DNA of 64,000 nucleotides from Comamonas composti DSM 21721 (GTDB lineage Bacteria > Pseudomonadota > Gammaproteobacteria > Burkholderiales > Burkholderiaceae_C): positions 1-64,000 of the forward strand of contig NZ_AUCQ01000017.1 of NCBI RefSeq assembly GCF_000429845.1, in the 5' to 3' direction. A program made the translations under genes and the position numbers. This document shows positions 16,862 through 24,845 of the stretch, one piece after another. The number at the start of each line of letters is the position of its first letter. Positions within the stretch are counted from its first letter, which is position 1. The notes under the pieces are model-generated. The model saw only the letters and a program-made list of their open reading frames with translations, made no database searches and was not told the origin of the DNA.

Positions 16862-18046
16862 ATGAATGAAGTGATTGTTGCCGGCGTCGGCATGACGCCT
16901 TTTCGCAAGCCCGGAGACCATGCTCCCTACACGCAGATGGCGGCCCAGGCGGTCCGGGCCGCGCTCACCGATGCGGGCATGGCCTATGAGCTGGTGCAGG
17001 AGGCGTTTGCGGGCTATGTCTATGGAGACTCGACCTGCGGGCAGGCTGCACTCTACGAGGTCGGCATGAGCGGCATCCCCGTGGTCAATGTCAACAACAA
17101 CTGCTCCACGGGATCGACGGCGCTGTACCTGGCGCGCCGGGCCATTGCCTTGGGTGCGGCGGATTGCGTGCTGGCTCTGGGTTTCGAGCAGATGGCACCG
17201 GGTGCCTTGGGCTCGCACTGGATGGATCGTCCCTCGCCGCTGGCGAAGTTCGATGCCACGACCACGGCCCTGGCCGGAGACAGCGATCTGCCCATGGCAA
17301 TCCGCTATTTCGCGGGAGCAGGGGCCGAGCACATGCAGCGCTACGGCACGCCGCTGGAGACTTTTGCCAAGGTGCGGGCCAAGGCCAGCCGGCATGCGGC
17401 GCGCAATCCCCTGGCCCTGTTTCGCAAGGAGGTCAGTGCCGAGGAGGTGCTGGCGAGCCCGGTCATTGCCGAGGGCGTGATGACGCGCCTCATGGCCTGT
17501 CCGCCGACCTGTGGCGCAGCGGCAGCCCTCCTGGTCAGCCCGGCTTTTGCCAAGCGCCATGGAATCGACTCCCGTGTGCGAGTGCTGGCCCAGTCCATGA
17601 CGACGGACAGGCCTTCGAGCTTCGAGTCCGGCTCGATGATGAGTCTCGTGGGGCTGGACATGTCGCGCGAGGCCGCCCAGGCCGTGTACCGGGAGGCCGG
17701 TATTGGTCCAGAGGATGTGGATGTGTGCGAGCTCCATGACTGCTTTGCGCAAAACGAACTCATCAGCTACGAGGCCCTGGGTTTTTGCGAGCCCGGAGGC
17801 GCGCAGCGCTTTGTGGATGCCGGCGACAACACCTACGGCGGAGCCGTGGTCATCAACCCCTCGGGCGGCCTGCTGTCCAAGGGGCACCCCCTGGGCGCAA
17901 CGGGGCTGGCGCAATGCTATGAGCTGGTGCAGCAGTTGCGCGGCCATGCCGATCTGCGCCAGGTGCAGGGCGCCAGGCTGGCGTTGCAGCACAACATCGG
18001 CATCGGCGGTGCGGCCGTGGTCACCCTGTATGGCCTGCATGACTGA
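16862..18046 (+). CDS. SCP2/lipid-transfer-type thiolase
   Basis: The protein (394 aa) is a thiolase of the SCPx/Ltp branch. The nucleophile is Cys81 in NNNCSTGSTALYLARRAI, the ELHDCFAQNEL segment holds the branch-typical HDCF, and SKGHPLGATG carries the C-terminal catalytic histidine motif. It would cleave or form C-C bonds in beta-ketoacyl-CoA or aldol-type acyl-CoA intermediates. Many relatives need a DUF35/OB-fold partner, but none is encoded here. It lies 18 bp after the TRAP binding protein and 9 bp before the acyl-CoA ligase, so the three probably serve one pathway. Confidence 0.88.
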   Translation: MNEVIVAGVGMTPFRKPGDHAPYTQMAAQAVRAALTDAGMAYELVQEAFAGYVYGDSTCGQAALYEVGMSGIPVVNVNNNCSTGSTALYLARRAIALGAADCVLALGFEQMAPGALGSHWMDRPSPLAKFDATTTALAGDSDLPMAIRYFAGAGAEHMQRYGTPLETFAKVRAKASRHAARNPLALFRKEVSAEEVLASPVIAEGVMTRLMACPPTCGAAAALLVSPAFAKRHGIDSRVRVLAQSMTTDRPSSFESGSMMSLVGLDMSREAAQAVYREAGIGPEDVDVCELHDCFAQNELISYEALGFCEPGGAQRFVDAGDNTYGGAVVINPSGGLLSKGHPLGATGLAQCYELVQQLRGHADLRQVQGARLALQHNIGIGGAAVVTLYGLHD

Positions 18047-18055
18047 GGAGTGCAT

Positions 18056-19612
18056 ATGAACCACGCCCACGCCTTGGACCGGGGCCTGGCACTTGGCCCG
18101 CACATGCCCTGCCTGCAGCAGGGATCGCAATCCTGGAGCTATGCCGATGTCCATCAACACAGCAATCGCCTGGCGCGCAAATTGCGCATGCAGGGGCTGG
18201 GGCCGGGCCGCAAGGCCTCGGTGCTCAGCCGCAACCATGCCGAGGCTTTCATCTGCGTGTTCGGCATCGCACGTGCGGGGCTGGCCTGGGTGCCCGCCAA
18301 CCCCAGGCTCAACGAGGAGGACAACGCCTATCTGCTGGAGTACATGGATTGCGAGCTGCTGATCTTTCACAGCGAACTGCAGGACATGGTCAGAGGGCTG
18401 CAGGCGCGACTGCCCGCTCTGAGGCATTGGATATGTCTGGACCGAGAGCTGCCGGGCTTTCCCTCGCTGGAGTCATGGCTGGAGGGTGTGGATGACGCCC
18501 CGCTGGACGCGTATTACGAGCCCGAGGCCGTAACCATCATTGCGCCCACGGGCGGCACCACGGGGCGCTCCAAAGGCGTACAGCTCACGCAGCGCAATGT
18601 CGGCGCCTTCATGGCTGCCCATCTGGTCAGTCTGCACTACCCGCACAGCCAGAGGCCGGTGAATCTTGCGGCTGCGCCGCTCACCCATGCTGCGGGATTC
18701 ACGGCCCTGCCCACGATCGCCAGAGGGGGCAGGGTCGTGGTTCTCGAGTCCCCGGACCCGGTGTCGGTGCTGGATGCCATCGAGCAGCAGGGTGTCACCG
18801 AGCTGTTCCTGCCGCCAACGGTGATCTACCGCCTGCTGAGCACGCCGGGCGTGCGCGGCCGCGACTACAGCAGCTTGCGCTATTTCATCTATGCGGCCGC
18901 GCCCATGGCGGTGGAAAAGCTCAAGGAGGCCATTCAGGTCTTCGGTCCCTGCATGACCCAGGTGTTCGGCCAGGCCGAGGCTCCGATGATGTGCACCTAT
19001 CTGGCGCCCGACGAGCATATGTGTGATGGGGCGCTGGCTGACGACGAGCTCTTGTCCAGCTGTGGCCACCCCACGCCCATGGTGCAGGTGCGTATCCTGG
19101 ACGAAGACCATAGGGTGCTGGGCACAGGCGAGCGCGGCGAGATCTGTGTGCGCGGCGACCTCGTCACGCCGGGCTACTACAAACAGCCCGAGGCCACGGC
19201 CGCCACCATCGTCGACGGCTGGCTGCACACCGGTGATGTGGGCTATGTCGACAGCCAGGGCCGGGTGCATATCTGCGACCGCAAAAAGGACATGATCATC
19301 TCGGGCGGCTTCAACATCTATCCCCAGGAGATCGAGCAGGTGCTGTGGTCCCATCCCAGCGTCGAGGACTGCGCGGTGATTGGCGTCCCCGATGAGGACT
19401 GGGGCGAGGCCGTCAAGGCCGTGGTCGAGCTCAAGCCCGGAGCCAGCGCGACAGAGCAAGAGCTGGTGGCCCTGTGCAAGTCCAGGCTGGGCTCGCTCAA
19501 ATCACCGAAGTCGCTGGACTTCGTGGCCACGCTGCCGCGCAGCCCCAACGGCAAGGTGCTCAAGCGGGACTTGCGCGACATGTACTGGAAGAACATGGCG
19601 CGCAGGATTTAG
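18056..19612 (+). CDS. AMP-forming acyl-CoA synthetase (AMP-binding family)
   Basis: The protein (518 aa) has the AMP-binding P-loop-like motif IIAPTGGTTGRSKGVQLT (around residue 160), an FGQAEAPMM segment, and the C-terminal WLHTGDVGY and DRKKDMIISGGFNIYPQEIE motifs. It activates a carboxylic acid through an acyl-adenylate to acyl-CoA. The ATG at 18056 follows GAGGAG with good spacing; a GTG at 18050 overlaps that site. It is the last gene of the TetR-TRAP-thiolase unit. Its stop codon TAG (19610-19612) lies inside the hairpin formed by mobile-element ends. Confidence 0.9.
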   Translation: MNHAHALDRGLALGPHMPCLQQGSQSWSYADVHQHSNRLARKLRMQGLGPGRKASVLSRNHAEAFICVFGIARAGLAWVPANPRLNEEDNAYLLEYMDCELLIFHSELQDMVRGLQARLPALRHWICLDRELPGFPSLESWLEGVDDAPLDAYYEPEAVTIIAPTGGTTGRSKGVQLTQRNVGAFMAAHLVSLHYPHSQRPVNLAAAPLTHAAGFTALPTIARGGRVVVLESPDPVSVLDAIEQQGVTELFLPPTVIYRLLSTPGVRGRDYSSLRYFIYAAAPMAVEKLKEAIQVFGPCMTQVFGQAEAPMMCTYLAPDEHMCDGALADDELLSSCGHPTPMVQVRILDEDHRVLGTGERGEICVRGDLVTPGYYKQPEATAATIVDGWLHTGDVGYVDSQGRVHICDRKKDMIISGGFNIYPQEIEQVLWSHPSVEDCAVIGVPDEDWGEAVKAVVELKPGASATEQELVALCKSRLGSLKSPKSLDFVATLPRSPNGKVLKRDLRDMYWKNMARRI

Positions 19613-19647
19613 ATCGTAAACACGCTCTTAGAGCGTGTTTACGATCT
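19611..19647. terminator. Perfect 17-bp hairpin made of two element ends at the ligase stop codon
   Basis: AGATCGTAAACACGCTC, loop TTA, GAGCGTGTTTACGATCT is a perfect palindrome. The first arm is a solitary right end of the repeat element, the second arm is the left end of the complete copy. It should fold strongly in RNA from either strand and could terminate or protect the acyl-CoA ligase mRNA. It has no U-tract. Confidence 0.6.
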
Positions 19648-19897
19648 CTACACAGGTGCGTTGGAGCGCAATCGGGATGAGTTTGAGTCGATGGGCCGCA
19701 GCTTGCACCGGGGTGCAAGCAAGGGCCAGTGCGAAGAAATCGCCCGATTTCGCTCCAACCCTTCGGGACAGTGCCTTTGCGGGCGGTCTACAGCGTTGCG
19801 AATCCTCGCAATAGCACAGCTATTGCTGCGGTGTCGCGCCTCGTATCCCATCCCGCAAAGACACTGGCGCGGCACCGAGGAGATCGTAAACACGTTC
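19631..19897 (+). mobile_element. Complete 267-bp non-autonomous element (MITE-like) with two nested stem-loops
   Basis: The ends are GAGCGTGTTTACGATCTC and, inverted, GAACGTGTTTACGATCTC (17 of 18 identical). The element is flanked by TTA on both sides (19628-19630 and 19898-19900), a likely 3-bp target duplication. Inside are two imperfect cruciform-like units. Unit 1: GTTGGAGCGCAATCGGG at 19660-19676 pairs with 19743-19759, enclosing a GCTTGCACC hairpin at 19701-19720. Unit 2: CAGTGCCTTTGCGGG at 19769-19783 pairs with 19852-19866, enclosing GCAATAGC-ACA-GCTATTGC at 19808-19826. No credible gene is present. The TNA-type duplication recalls IS1031-group IS5 elements, which may supply the transposase; that is inference. 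Confidence 0.8.
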
Positions 19898-19902
19898 TTA
19901 GA

Positions 19903-20000
19903 CCCACTAACACAAGCCTTGATACGTCGTTGCTTCGCCTTGTCGTACTTTGGTACTGCCTGTGGCTTCGCGCCTCGTCTCAACGCTGCTGGGTTGTGCT
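19903..20000. repeat. Possible second structured intergenic repeat
   Basis: The stretch after the element, beginning ACACAAGCCTTGATACGTCG and ending near GGGTTGTGCTAG, resembles intergenic repeats I remember from Comamonadaceae. It has loosely inverted ends (ACACAA and TTGTGCT) and a small GTAC-TTTG-GTAC hairpin. There is only one copy in this window, so the call is tentative. Confidence 0.35.
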
Positions 20001-20018
20001 AGCCGCTCTTGGCACGCC

Positions 20019-20759
20019 TCAGACGCCTGCGCGGCGCAGGGCCGTGAACGGTGCGAACTCCCAGCTGCGCATGCCCATGACCAGGGTATAGCCTTCGAGC
20101 GCCTCGGGCGCCAGGCGCTGGTCCTGCAGGTGCTGCTGGGAGAAATCATGGGCCAGGCGCTGTAGGCGCTCCCAGAAGCTGGGCCCCAGGTGGCGCGCGA
20201 TGGAGCCATGGACCATGAGCATGCCTTCGCCGGGCTGGTCGAAGCTGCCGCCAAAGTAGTCGAGCACGGCATGCTCGCGAAAATACTCCATCACCGGGCC
20301 GCGCGGGTGCCAGCGAAAGGTCTTGGCCAGGCGCAGGCGGTAGCGGTTGGCGGGGCGCAGTTCGATGATGCCGATGCGGTCGAGCTGGGCCAGGTAGGCA
20401 ATGCCTTCGGTCTCGGTGATCCTGTAGGTGGCCACGATCTGTTCGAGTGTCCAGAGGCTGAGCACGCAGATTGCCATGAGCAGCAGCTTGCGATCGGCGA
20501 CCACGGCGCTTTCCTGCTCGCGCGTCATCTGCTGCAGCAAGGGCTGGTTGTCGGCCACGTGGCGAGCGAGGTCGGCAAAGTCCAGATGCAGGACCCGGCA
20601 GATGGCGTCTATGCGCGACAAAGGCATGTCGCCCTTGGCCAGCATGCGCTTGACGCTGGACTCGGCCATGCCCAGGCTGCGGGCCAGGTCGGCATAGGTC
20701 ATTTGGGCGGATTTGAGCTCTTTCTTCAGAGCCAGGACAAGATCGGCAGTGGTACTCAT
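20019..20759 (-). CDS. XRE-family transcriptional regulator
   Basis: The protein (246 aa) has an N-terminal Cro/CI-type helix-turn-helix (MTYADLARSLGMAESSVKRMLAKG, about residues 20-43). The C-terminal domain of about 170 residues is unlike known ligand domains I can name; it contains WTLEQIVATYRITETEGIAYLAQLDRIGIIEL, reminiscent of a second winged helix. The gene is divergent from the ceramidase-like gene, and the gap holds an inverted repeat that may be its operator. Confidence 0.82.
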   Translation of the reverse strand: MSTTADLVLALKKELKSAQMTYADLARSLGMAESSVKRMLAKGDMPLSRIDAICRVLHLDFADLARHVADNQPLLQQMTREQESAVVADRKLLLMAICVLSLWTLEQIVATYRITETEGIAYLAQLDRIGIIELRPANRYRLRLAKTFRWHPRGPVMEYFREHAVLDYFGGSFDQPGEGMLMVHGSIARHLGPSFWERLQRLAHDFSQQHLQDQRLAPEALEGYTLVMGMRSWEFAPFTALRRAGV

Positions 20760-20765
20760 GAGTAG

Positions 20766-20817
20766 CGATTATCGATACCTGGGGTGCCTGGCTGCGCGGC
20801 CGGTATAAATAATCGAT
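20766..20817. promoter_or_regulatory. Inverted-repeat operator candidate between the XRE and ceramidase-like genes
   Basis: CGATTAT-N3-TACC (20766-20779) is mirrored by GGTA-N3-ATAATCG (20802-20815). Each arm lies near one of the two divergent start codons (20759 minus, 20872 plus), as expected for an autoregulated XRE protein. Confidence 0.5.
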
Positions 20818-20871
20818 GACCTTTGCAGGGAGGCGCCACAAACTGCGCGCAAATTGCACAAGGAGTTGTCC

Positions 20872-21651
20872 ATGTTTTATGCCCTTTGGGAGCCCGCCAA
20901 AGCCTGGCGCATTCTGCTGAGCAGTGCCGCCATGCTGGTTGTTGCGGCCCTGTTGCTTCCACCCCTGGCCCAGCCTGCCCACTATCACGATTTTGCAGAT
21001 CAGCGTGCCTGGGGCTGGTTGCCGCACGCGCTCGATGTTCTCAGCAATCTGGGTTTTGCACTGGCCGCACTTGCGGGCTTGCATGTGCTGGGCCGCAGCG
21101 GGGTGACGCAGAGCGCGGTGGTACGCGGTCTGGCCGGCGTGTTCTTTTGGGGGCTGGTCTGTTCTGCTCTTTGTTCGGCTCTCTACCATTGGTCGCCCGA
21201 TGACGCAAGACTGATGGCCGACCGCCTGGGGATGAGCATTGCCTTTGCGGCCATGCTGGGGCTGGCCGTGCAATCGCGCATCGGCGATGCTCCGGCCTGG
21301 GGCACAGCCGCCGGCATGTTGATTGCCGCCGTGCTGGCTGTGCTGTACTGGAAGGCCTCGGGCAATCTGCTGCCCTGGGTGCTGGTGCAGGGTGGCGGCA
21401 TGCTGGCTGTGCTGGGGCTGGCGCTGTTGAGGCGCCGTGCCCAGGGACTTGCGCTGAACCTCGGGGCGGTCATTGCCTGGTATGCATTGGCCAAGCTGTT
21501 CGAGTGGGGCGATGCTGCGGTATTCGATCTCACCAGCGGCCTGGTCTCCGGCCACAGCCTCAAGCATTTGCTGGCTGCCATGGCCGCCTGGCCCGTGCTT
21601 GCAGCCCTGAACGCCTCCCGGATCCGGGGCTGCTGCATCGCAGCGCAATAA
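20872..21651 (+). CDS. Ceramidase-like (CREST superfamily) integral membrane protein
   Basis: The protein (259 aa) has about seven membrane helices. Family marks are DVLSNLGFALAALAG, SALYHWSPDDARLMADRLGM with the conserved Ser, His and Asp, and a C-terminal SGHSLKHLLAAMAAW with the zinc-type HxxxH spacing. These match the alkaline-ceramidase/PAQR/Per1 hydrolase superfamily, where Ser-His-His-Asp bind metal and hydrolyse amide or ester bonds in lipids. I used the ATG at 20872 with AAGGAG upstream. The substrate is unknown, as most betaproteobacteria lack sphingolipids. Confidence 0.75.
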   Translation: MFYALWEPAKAWRILLSSAAMLVVAALLLPPLAQPAHYHDFADQRAWGWLPHALDVLSNLGFALAALAGLHVLGRSGVTQSAVVRGLAGVFFWGLVCSALCSALYHWSPDDARLMADRLGMSIAFAAMLGLAVQSRIGDAPAWGTAAGMLIAAVLAVLYWKASGNLLPWVLVQGGGMLAVLGLALLRRRAQGLALNLGAVIAWYALAKLFEWGDAAVFDLTSGLVSGHSLKHLLAAMAAWPVLAALNASRIRGCCIAAQ

Positions 21652-21719
21652 TCAGTGCTTTGATTCGCGCCTTGACCCGCTTTGAGGACACAGGCATCTT
21701 CCTCGCCGAAAAAATCAAG

Positions 21720-23681
21720 ATGAACCAAGACCATCGTGCTGCTGCGCCGAGCCAGGCCGGTGCTGCCGATCAGCCGCATCCCAACCAGTTTGCGCTGCTG
21801 ACGCAAAGGCGCTTCGCCCCTTTCTTCTGGACCCAGTTTGCGGGCGCAGCCAACGACAACCTGTTCAAGTTTGCGCTCACCGTGATGGTGACCTATCAGC
21901 TCAGCGTTTCCTGGCTGCCGGCGTCCATGGCCGGCCTGGTCATCGGGGCGCTGTTCATTCTTCCGTTTCTGCTGTTCTCGGCAACCTCGGGCCAGCTCAC
22001 GGACAAATGGGACAAGCAGCGCATGTTCCGCCTCGTCAAGAACCTGGAGACCGGCATCATGCTGCTGGCTGCCTGGGGCTTCTGGCAAGGCCAGGTTCTA
22101 TTGCTGCTGGCCTGCGTGTTCTTCATGGGCCTGCACTCCACCCTGTTCGGCCCCGTGAAGTTTGCCTACTTGCCCCAGGTGCTCGATGAGCGCGAGCTCA
22201 CAGGCGGCAATGGCATGGTGGAGATGGGCACTTTCGTCGCCATCTTGCTCGGCAACATGGCTGGCGGCCTGCTGGTGGCCGTGCCCGAGGTCGGGCATTT
22301 GCAGGTGGCACTGGCCTGCGTGGCCCTGGCTCTGGTGGGGCGTGCCTGTGCCCAGCTCATTCCCCATGCACCGGCCACCGATCCCGACCTGGTCATCAAC
22401 TGGAACCCTTTGACCGAGACCTGGCGTAACCTCCAGCTGGCGCGCCAGCAGCCCGTGGTGTTCCGCTCCCTGCTGGGCATTAGCTGGATGTGGTTTTTCG
22501 GCGCTGTCTTTCTGTCCCAGTTTCCCAGCTTTGCCAAGGACGTACTGCATGGCAACGAGCATGTGGCTTCGCTCTTGCTTGCGGTGTTTTCCGTAGGCAT
22601 TGGCACAGGCTCGCTGCTGTGCGAGATGCTGAGCCGCCGCCAGGTCGAGATCGGCCTGGTGCCTTTGGGCGCCATAGGCATGAGCCTGTTTTCCATAGAC
22701 CTGTTCTTTGCCGTGCGCCACCTGCCGGCGTCCGGACTCATGGATGTGGCAGCCTTCGTGGCCAGGCCTGCGCATTGGCGCGTCATGGCCGATCTGGCCT
22801 TGCTTGCCCTGTCTGCAGGTATTTACAGCGTGCCCATGTATGCGCTGATCCAGATGCGCAGCCAGCCCACGCACCGTGCGCGCATCATCGCCGCCAACAA
22901 TATCCTGAACGCCTTGTTCATGATTGCCTCCAGTGTGCTGGCCGGTGCCCTGCTGGCAGTGGGCTGCAGCATTGCCCAGGTGTTTCTGTTCACGGGGATT
23001 GCGAATGCCGTGGTCGCTCTCTATGTCTTCCTGCTGGTGCCCGAATACCTGCTGCGCTTCGTGGCCTGGGTAGTCACGCATTTCATCTATCGCTTCAAGG
23101 TGCGCGGTGCTGTCCATATTCCGGCCGAAGGTCCGGCCCTGCTGGTCTGCAATCATGTGAGCTTCGTGGATGCGCTGCTGCTCATGGCGGCCAGCCCCAG
23201 GCCGATTCACTTCATCATGGATCACCGCATTTTCCAGACGCCCGTGCTCGGTGCCCTGTTCCGACTGGCCAAGGCCATTCCCATCGCCCCGCAAAAAGAA
23301 GATCCGGCCACATATGAAGAGGCATTCAGACAGGCCAGCCAGGTGCTGCGTGAAGGCGATCTGCTGGCCATCTTCCCCGAGGGCGGAATTACGCGCGACG
23401 GGCAGTTGCAGGCCTTCAAGCCGGGGTTTGTGAAAATCCTCGACCAGGCCCGAGCCGATGGGCTGGAGGTGCCAGTGGTGCCCATGGCGTTGACCAATCT
23501 CTGGGGCTCTTATTTCAGCCGCATAGAGCAGCGCGGCGGAAAGCCCGTGGCCATGGTCAGGCCCTGGCGGCGCGGCTGGCTCAATCGCGTGGGGCTCAAT
23601 GTGGGGCCCGTGCTCACGGCATCCCGGGCAGAGCCTGAGCATTTGCGGGACCAGGTGGCAGGCTTGCTCAAGGCCGGGTGA
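21720..23681 (+). CDS. LplT-like MFS transporter fused to PlsC acyltransferase
   Basis: The protein (653 aa) has an N-terminal 12-helix major-facilitator part (FFWTQFAGAANDNLFKFALT at the start, as in LplT) up to about residue 440. It then has a 1-acylglycerol-phosphate acyltransferase domain with NHVSFVD (about residue 478, HX4D catalytic motif) and FPEGG (about residue 551). Such fusions flip and re-acylate lysophospholipids at the inner membrane. E. coli Aas adds an acyl-ACP synthetase domain, which is absent here. The start ATG at 21720 has a weak ribosome site. Confidence 0.87.
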   Translation: MNQDHRAAAPSQAGAADQPHPNQFALLTQRRFAPFFWTQFAGAANDNLFKFALTVMVTYQLSVSWLPASMAGLVIGALFILPFLLFSATSGQLTDKWDKQRMFRLVKNLETGIMLLAAWGFWQGQVLLLLACVFFMGLHSTLFGPVKFAYLPQVLDERELTGGNGMVEMGTFVAILLGNMAGGLLVAVPEVGHLQVALACVALALVGRACAQLIPHAPATDPDLVINWNPLTETWRNLQLARQQPVVFRSLLGISWMWFFGAVFLSQFPSFAKDVLHGNEHVASLLLAVFSVGIGTGSLLCEMLSRRQVEIGLVPLGAIGMSLFSIDLFFAVRHLPASGLMDVAAFVARPAHWRVMADLALLALSAGIYSVPMYALIQMRSQPTHRARIIAANNILNALFMIASSVLAGALLAVGCSIAQVFLFTGIANAVVALYVFLLVPEYLLRFVAWVVTHFIYRFKVRGAVHIPAEGPALLVCNHVSFVDALLLMAASPRPIHFIMDHRIFQTPVLGALFRLAKAIPIAPQKEDPATYEEAFRQASQVLREGDLLAIFPEGGITRDGQLQAFKPGFVKILDQARADGLEVPVVPMALTNLWGSYFSRIEQRGGKPVAMVRPWRRGWLNRVGLNVGPVLTASRAEPEHLRDQVAGLLKAG

Positions 23682-23838
23682 AGCGGCTGTCGTGTGCTGG
23701 AACTGTGGTGTGAAAAGTATCGTTTTTCAATGCTTTTTGTGCTGCGGCCCACTACCTTGACGATTGTTGTGCCTTGGGTTCGAGGCTTGTCGGCATGATG
23801 GCGCCGTCTTCAACAACGGCTCTGATGCCAAGATTTTT

Positions 23839-24327
23839 ATGCGATCTTCCTCCTCCGCCATCATCCAGCGCGACAGCCGTGCATGGCAGCTTCAGGTCTG
23901 GGTTTCCTTTGGTCTGGCGGCTGCCCTTTGCGCCATCGGGCTGGCCTGGCTTCCGGGAGCGCAGATGGAGCGCATCTTCATGGTGATGGGGTATGTGTTC
24001 TGTCTCTCGGCGGCCTTCATGCTGTCCAAGTTCGTGCGCGACAACGAAAGCACGGCCGGGGATACGCCTTTGTGGGGGGTGGTGGTCTGGGGCGGGTTTG
24101 CCGTGGCCATGGGCTTGACGGGCTGGGGCCTGTTCGGCATGGAGGTCAGCCCGCCCTACAAGGCTTTTCTGGGCGTGAGCTGGCTTTATCTGATCACCAC
24201 GGCCTTTACCCTGGCCAAGATGCTGCGTGACCGCCATGAGGCCGATCTGCAGGATGCACGTGTGGCAGGGCGCCGCGAGGTCTTGCATGCTGAGCCGGGG
24301 CAACAGGCCGGCGAGCACAAGGCCTAA
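23839..24327 (+). CDS. YiaA/YiaB-type inner membrane protein
   Basis: The protein (162 aa) has four predicted membrane helices arranged as two repeats (WVSFGLAAALCAIGLAWLPG ... GYVFCLSAAFMLSKFVRDNE, then WGGFAVAMGLTGWGLFGMEV ... WLYLITTAFTLAKMLRDRHE). This two-helix repeat with a charged RD(N/R) end is the YiaA/B domain. Function is unknown. The ATG at 23839 begins the conserved part; upstream in-frame codons are unlikely coding. Confidence 0.78.
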   Translation: MRSSSSAIIQRDSRAWQLQVWVSFGLAAALCAIGLAWLPGAQMERIFMVMGYVFCLSAAFMLSKFVRDNESTAGDTPLWGVVVWGGFAVAMGLTGWGLFGMEVSPPYKAFLGVSWLYLITTAFTLAKMLRDRHEADLQDARVAGRREVLHAEPGQQAGEHKA

Positions 24328-24344
24328 TCCAGAGTCTGTATGAG

Positions 24345-24363
24345 CAGGCCGCCTGGCGGCCTG
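24345..24363. promoter_or_regulatory. Intergenic hairpin
   Basis: CAGGCCGCC-T-GGCGGCCTG is a perfect 9-bp inverted repeat between the YiaA-type gene and the next gene. It has no T-run, so it could be a weak terminator or mRNA-stabilising hairpin. Confidence 0.35.
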
Positions 24364-24381
24364 TGCTTGAGGAGAGACATC

Positions 24382-24837
24382 ATGTTTTCGTATTTCCGTA
24401 AAACTCTGGGCGCAGCCCTGATCGGGTTGGGGCTTTCGACTGCAAGTCCTGCGCTGTGGGCGCAAAGCGAGGCATCGGCAGCCCTGTCCATGCTGCCCGT
24501 GGCTTCGGTTGCCAGCGCCGCGGGCGGCGCCTCGGCAGCTGCCGGGGTGGCGGTGAGCATTCCCGTGGCCCTGTCTGTCGGCGGGGTCATGCTCACGATC
24601 AAGGTGGTCGAGGCCTCGGCCACGGGCACGGTGTATTTGCTGGAGCGGGTCTCGGATGGTGCCCAGGCAAGCATCAAGGTGGCCGGCAATGGTTTGTCGG
24701 CCGTGGCCCACGGGGTGGGCACCATGGTCGAGTGCAGCGTCATCGGTGCCGGCGTGGTGTTGTCCGTGGCAGGTGAGGTTCTGGCCTTTGTACCCAATAC
24801 CCTGGGGCAGGCCTTGTTGCACAACGAGCGTCTGTGA
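24382..24837 (+). CDS. Small exported alanine/glycine-rich hypothetical protein
   Basis: I do not recognise a family for this 151-aa protein. It has a signal peptide ending near SPALWAQ, then a low-complexity Ala/Gly/Val-rich body with two glycine-zipper-like hydrophobic stretches (AAGGASAAAGVAVSIPVAL and VIGAGVVLSVAGEVLAF). It is preceded by GAGGAG and followed 8 bp later by the DUF2145 gene, so the pair is probably co-expressed. The hydrophobic glycine-rich stretches could insert into or coat a membrane. Confidence 0.75.
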   Translation: MFSYFRKTLGAALIGLGLSTASPALWAQSEASAALSMLPVASVASAAGGASAAAGVAVSIPVALSVGGVMLTIKVVEASATGTVYLLERVSDGAQASIKVAGNGLSAVAHGVGTMVECSVIGAGVVLSVAGEVLAFVPNTLGQALLHNERL

Positions 24838-24845
24838 GGGCCCGC

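Noticed and set aside
16034-18427. Very long open frame (about 800 codons) on the minus strand
   Set aside because: It lies antisense to the clearly recognisable TRAP binding protein and thiolase genes. Its product is His/Gln/Gly-rich without family motifs, as expected for the antisense of GC-rich genes.
19661-20002. Open frames inside the 267-bp element (about 80-110 codons, present in two copies)
   Set aside because: Substitutions between copies change amino acids freely while the stem-loops are kept, and no ribosome site is present. The conserved feature is structure, not protein.
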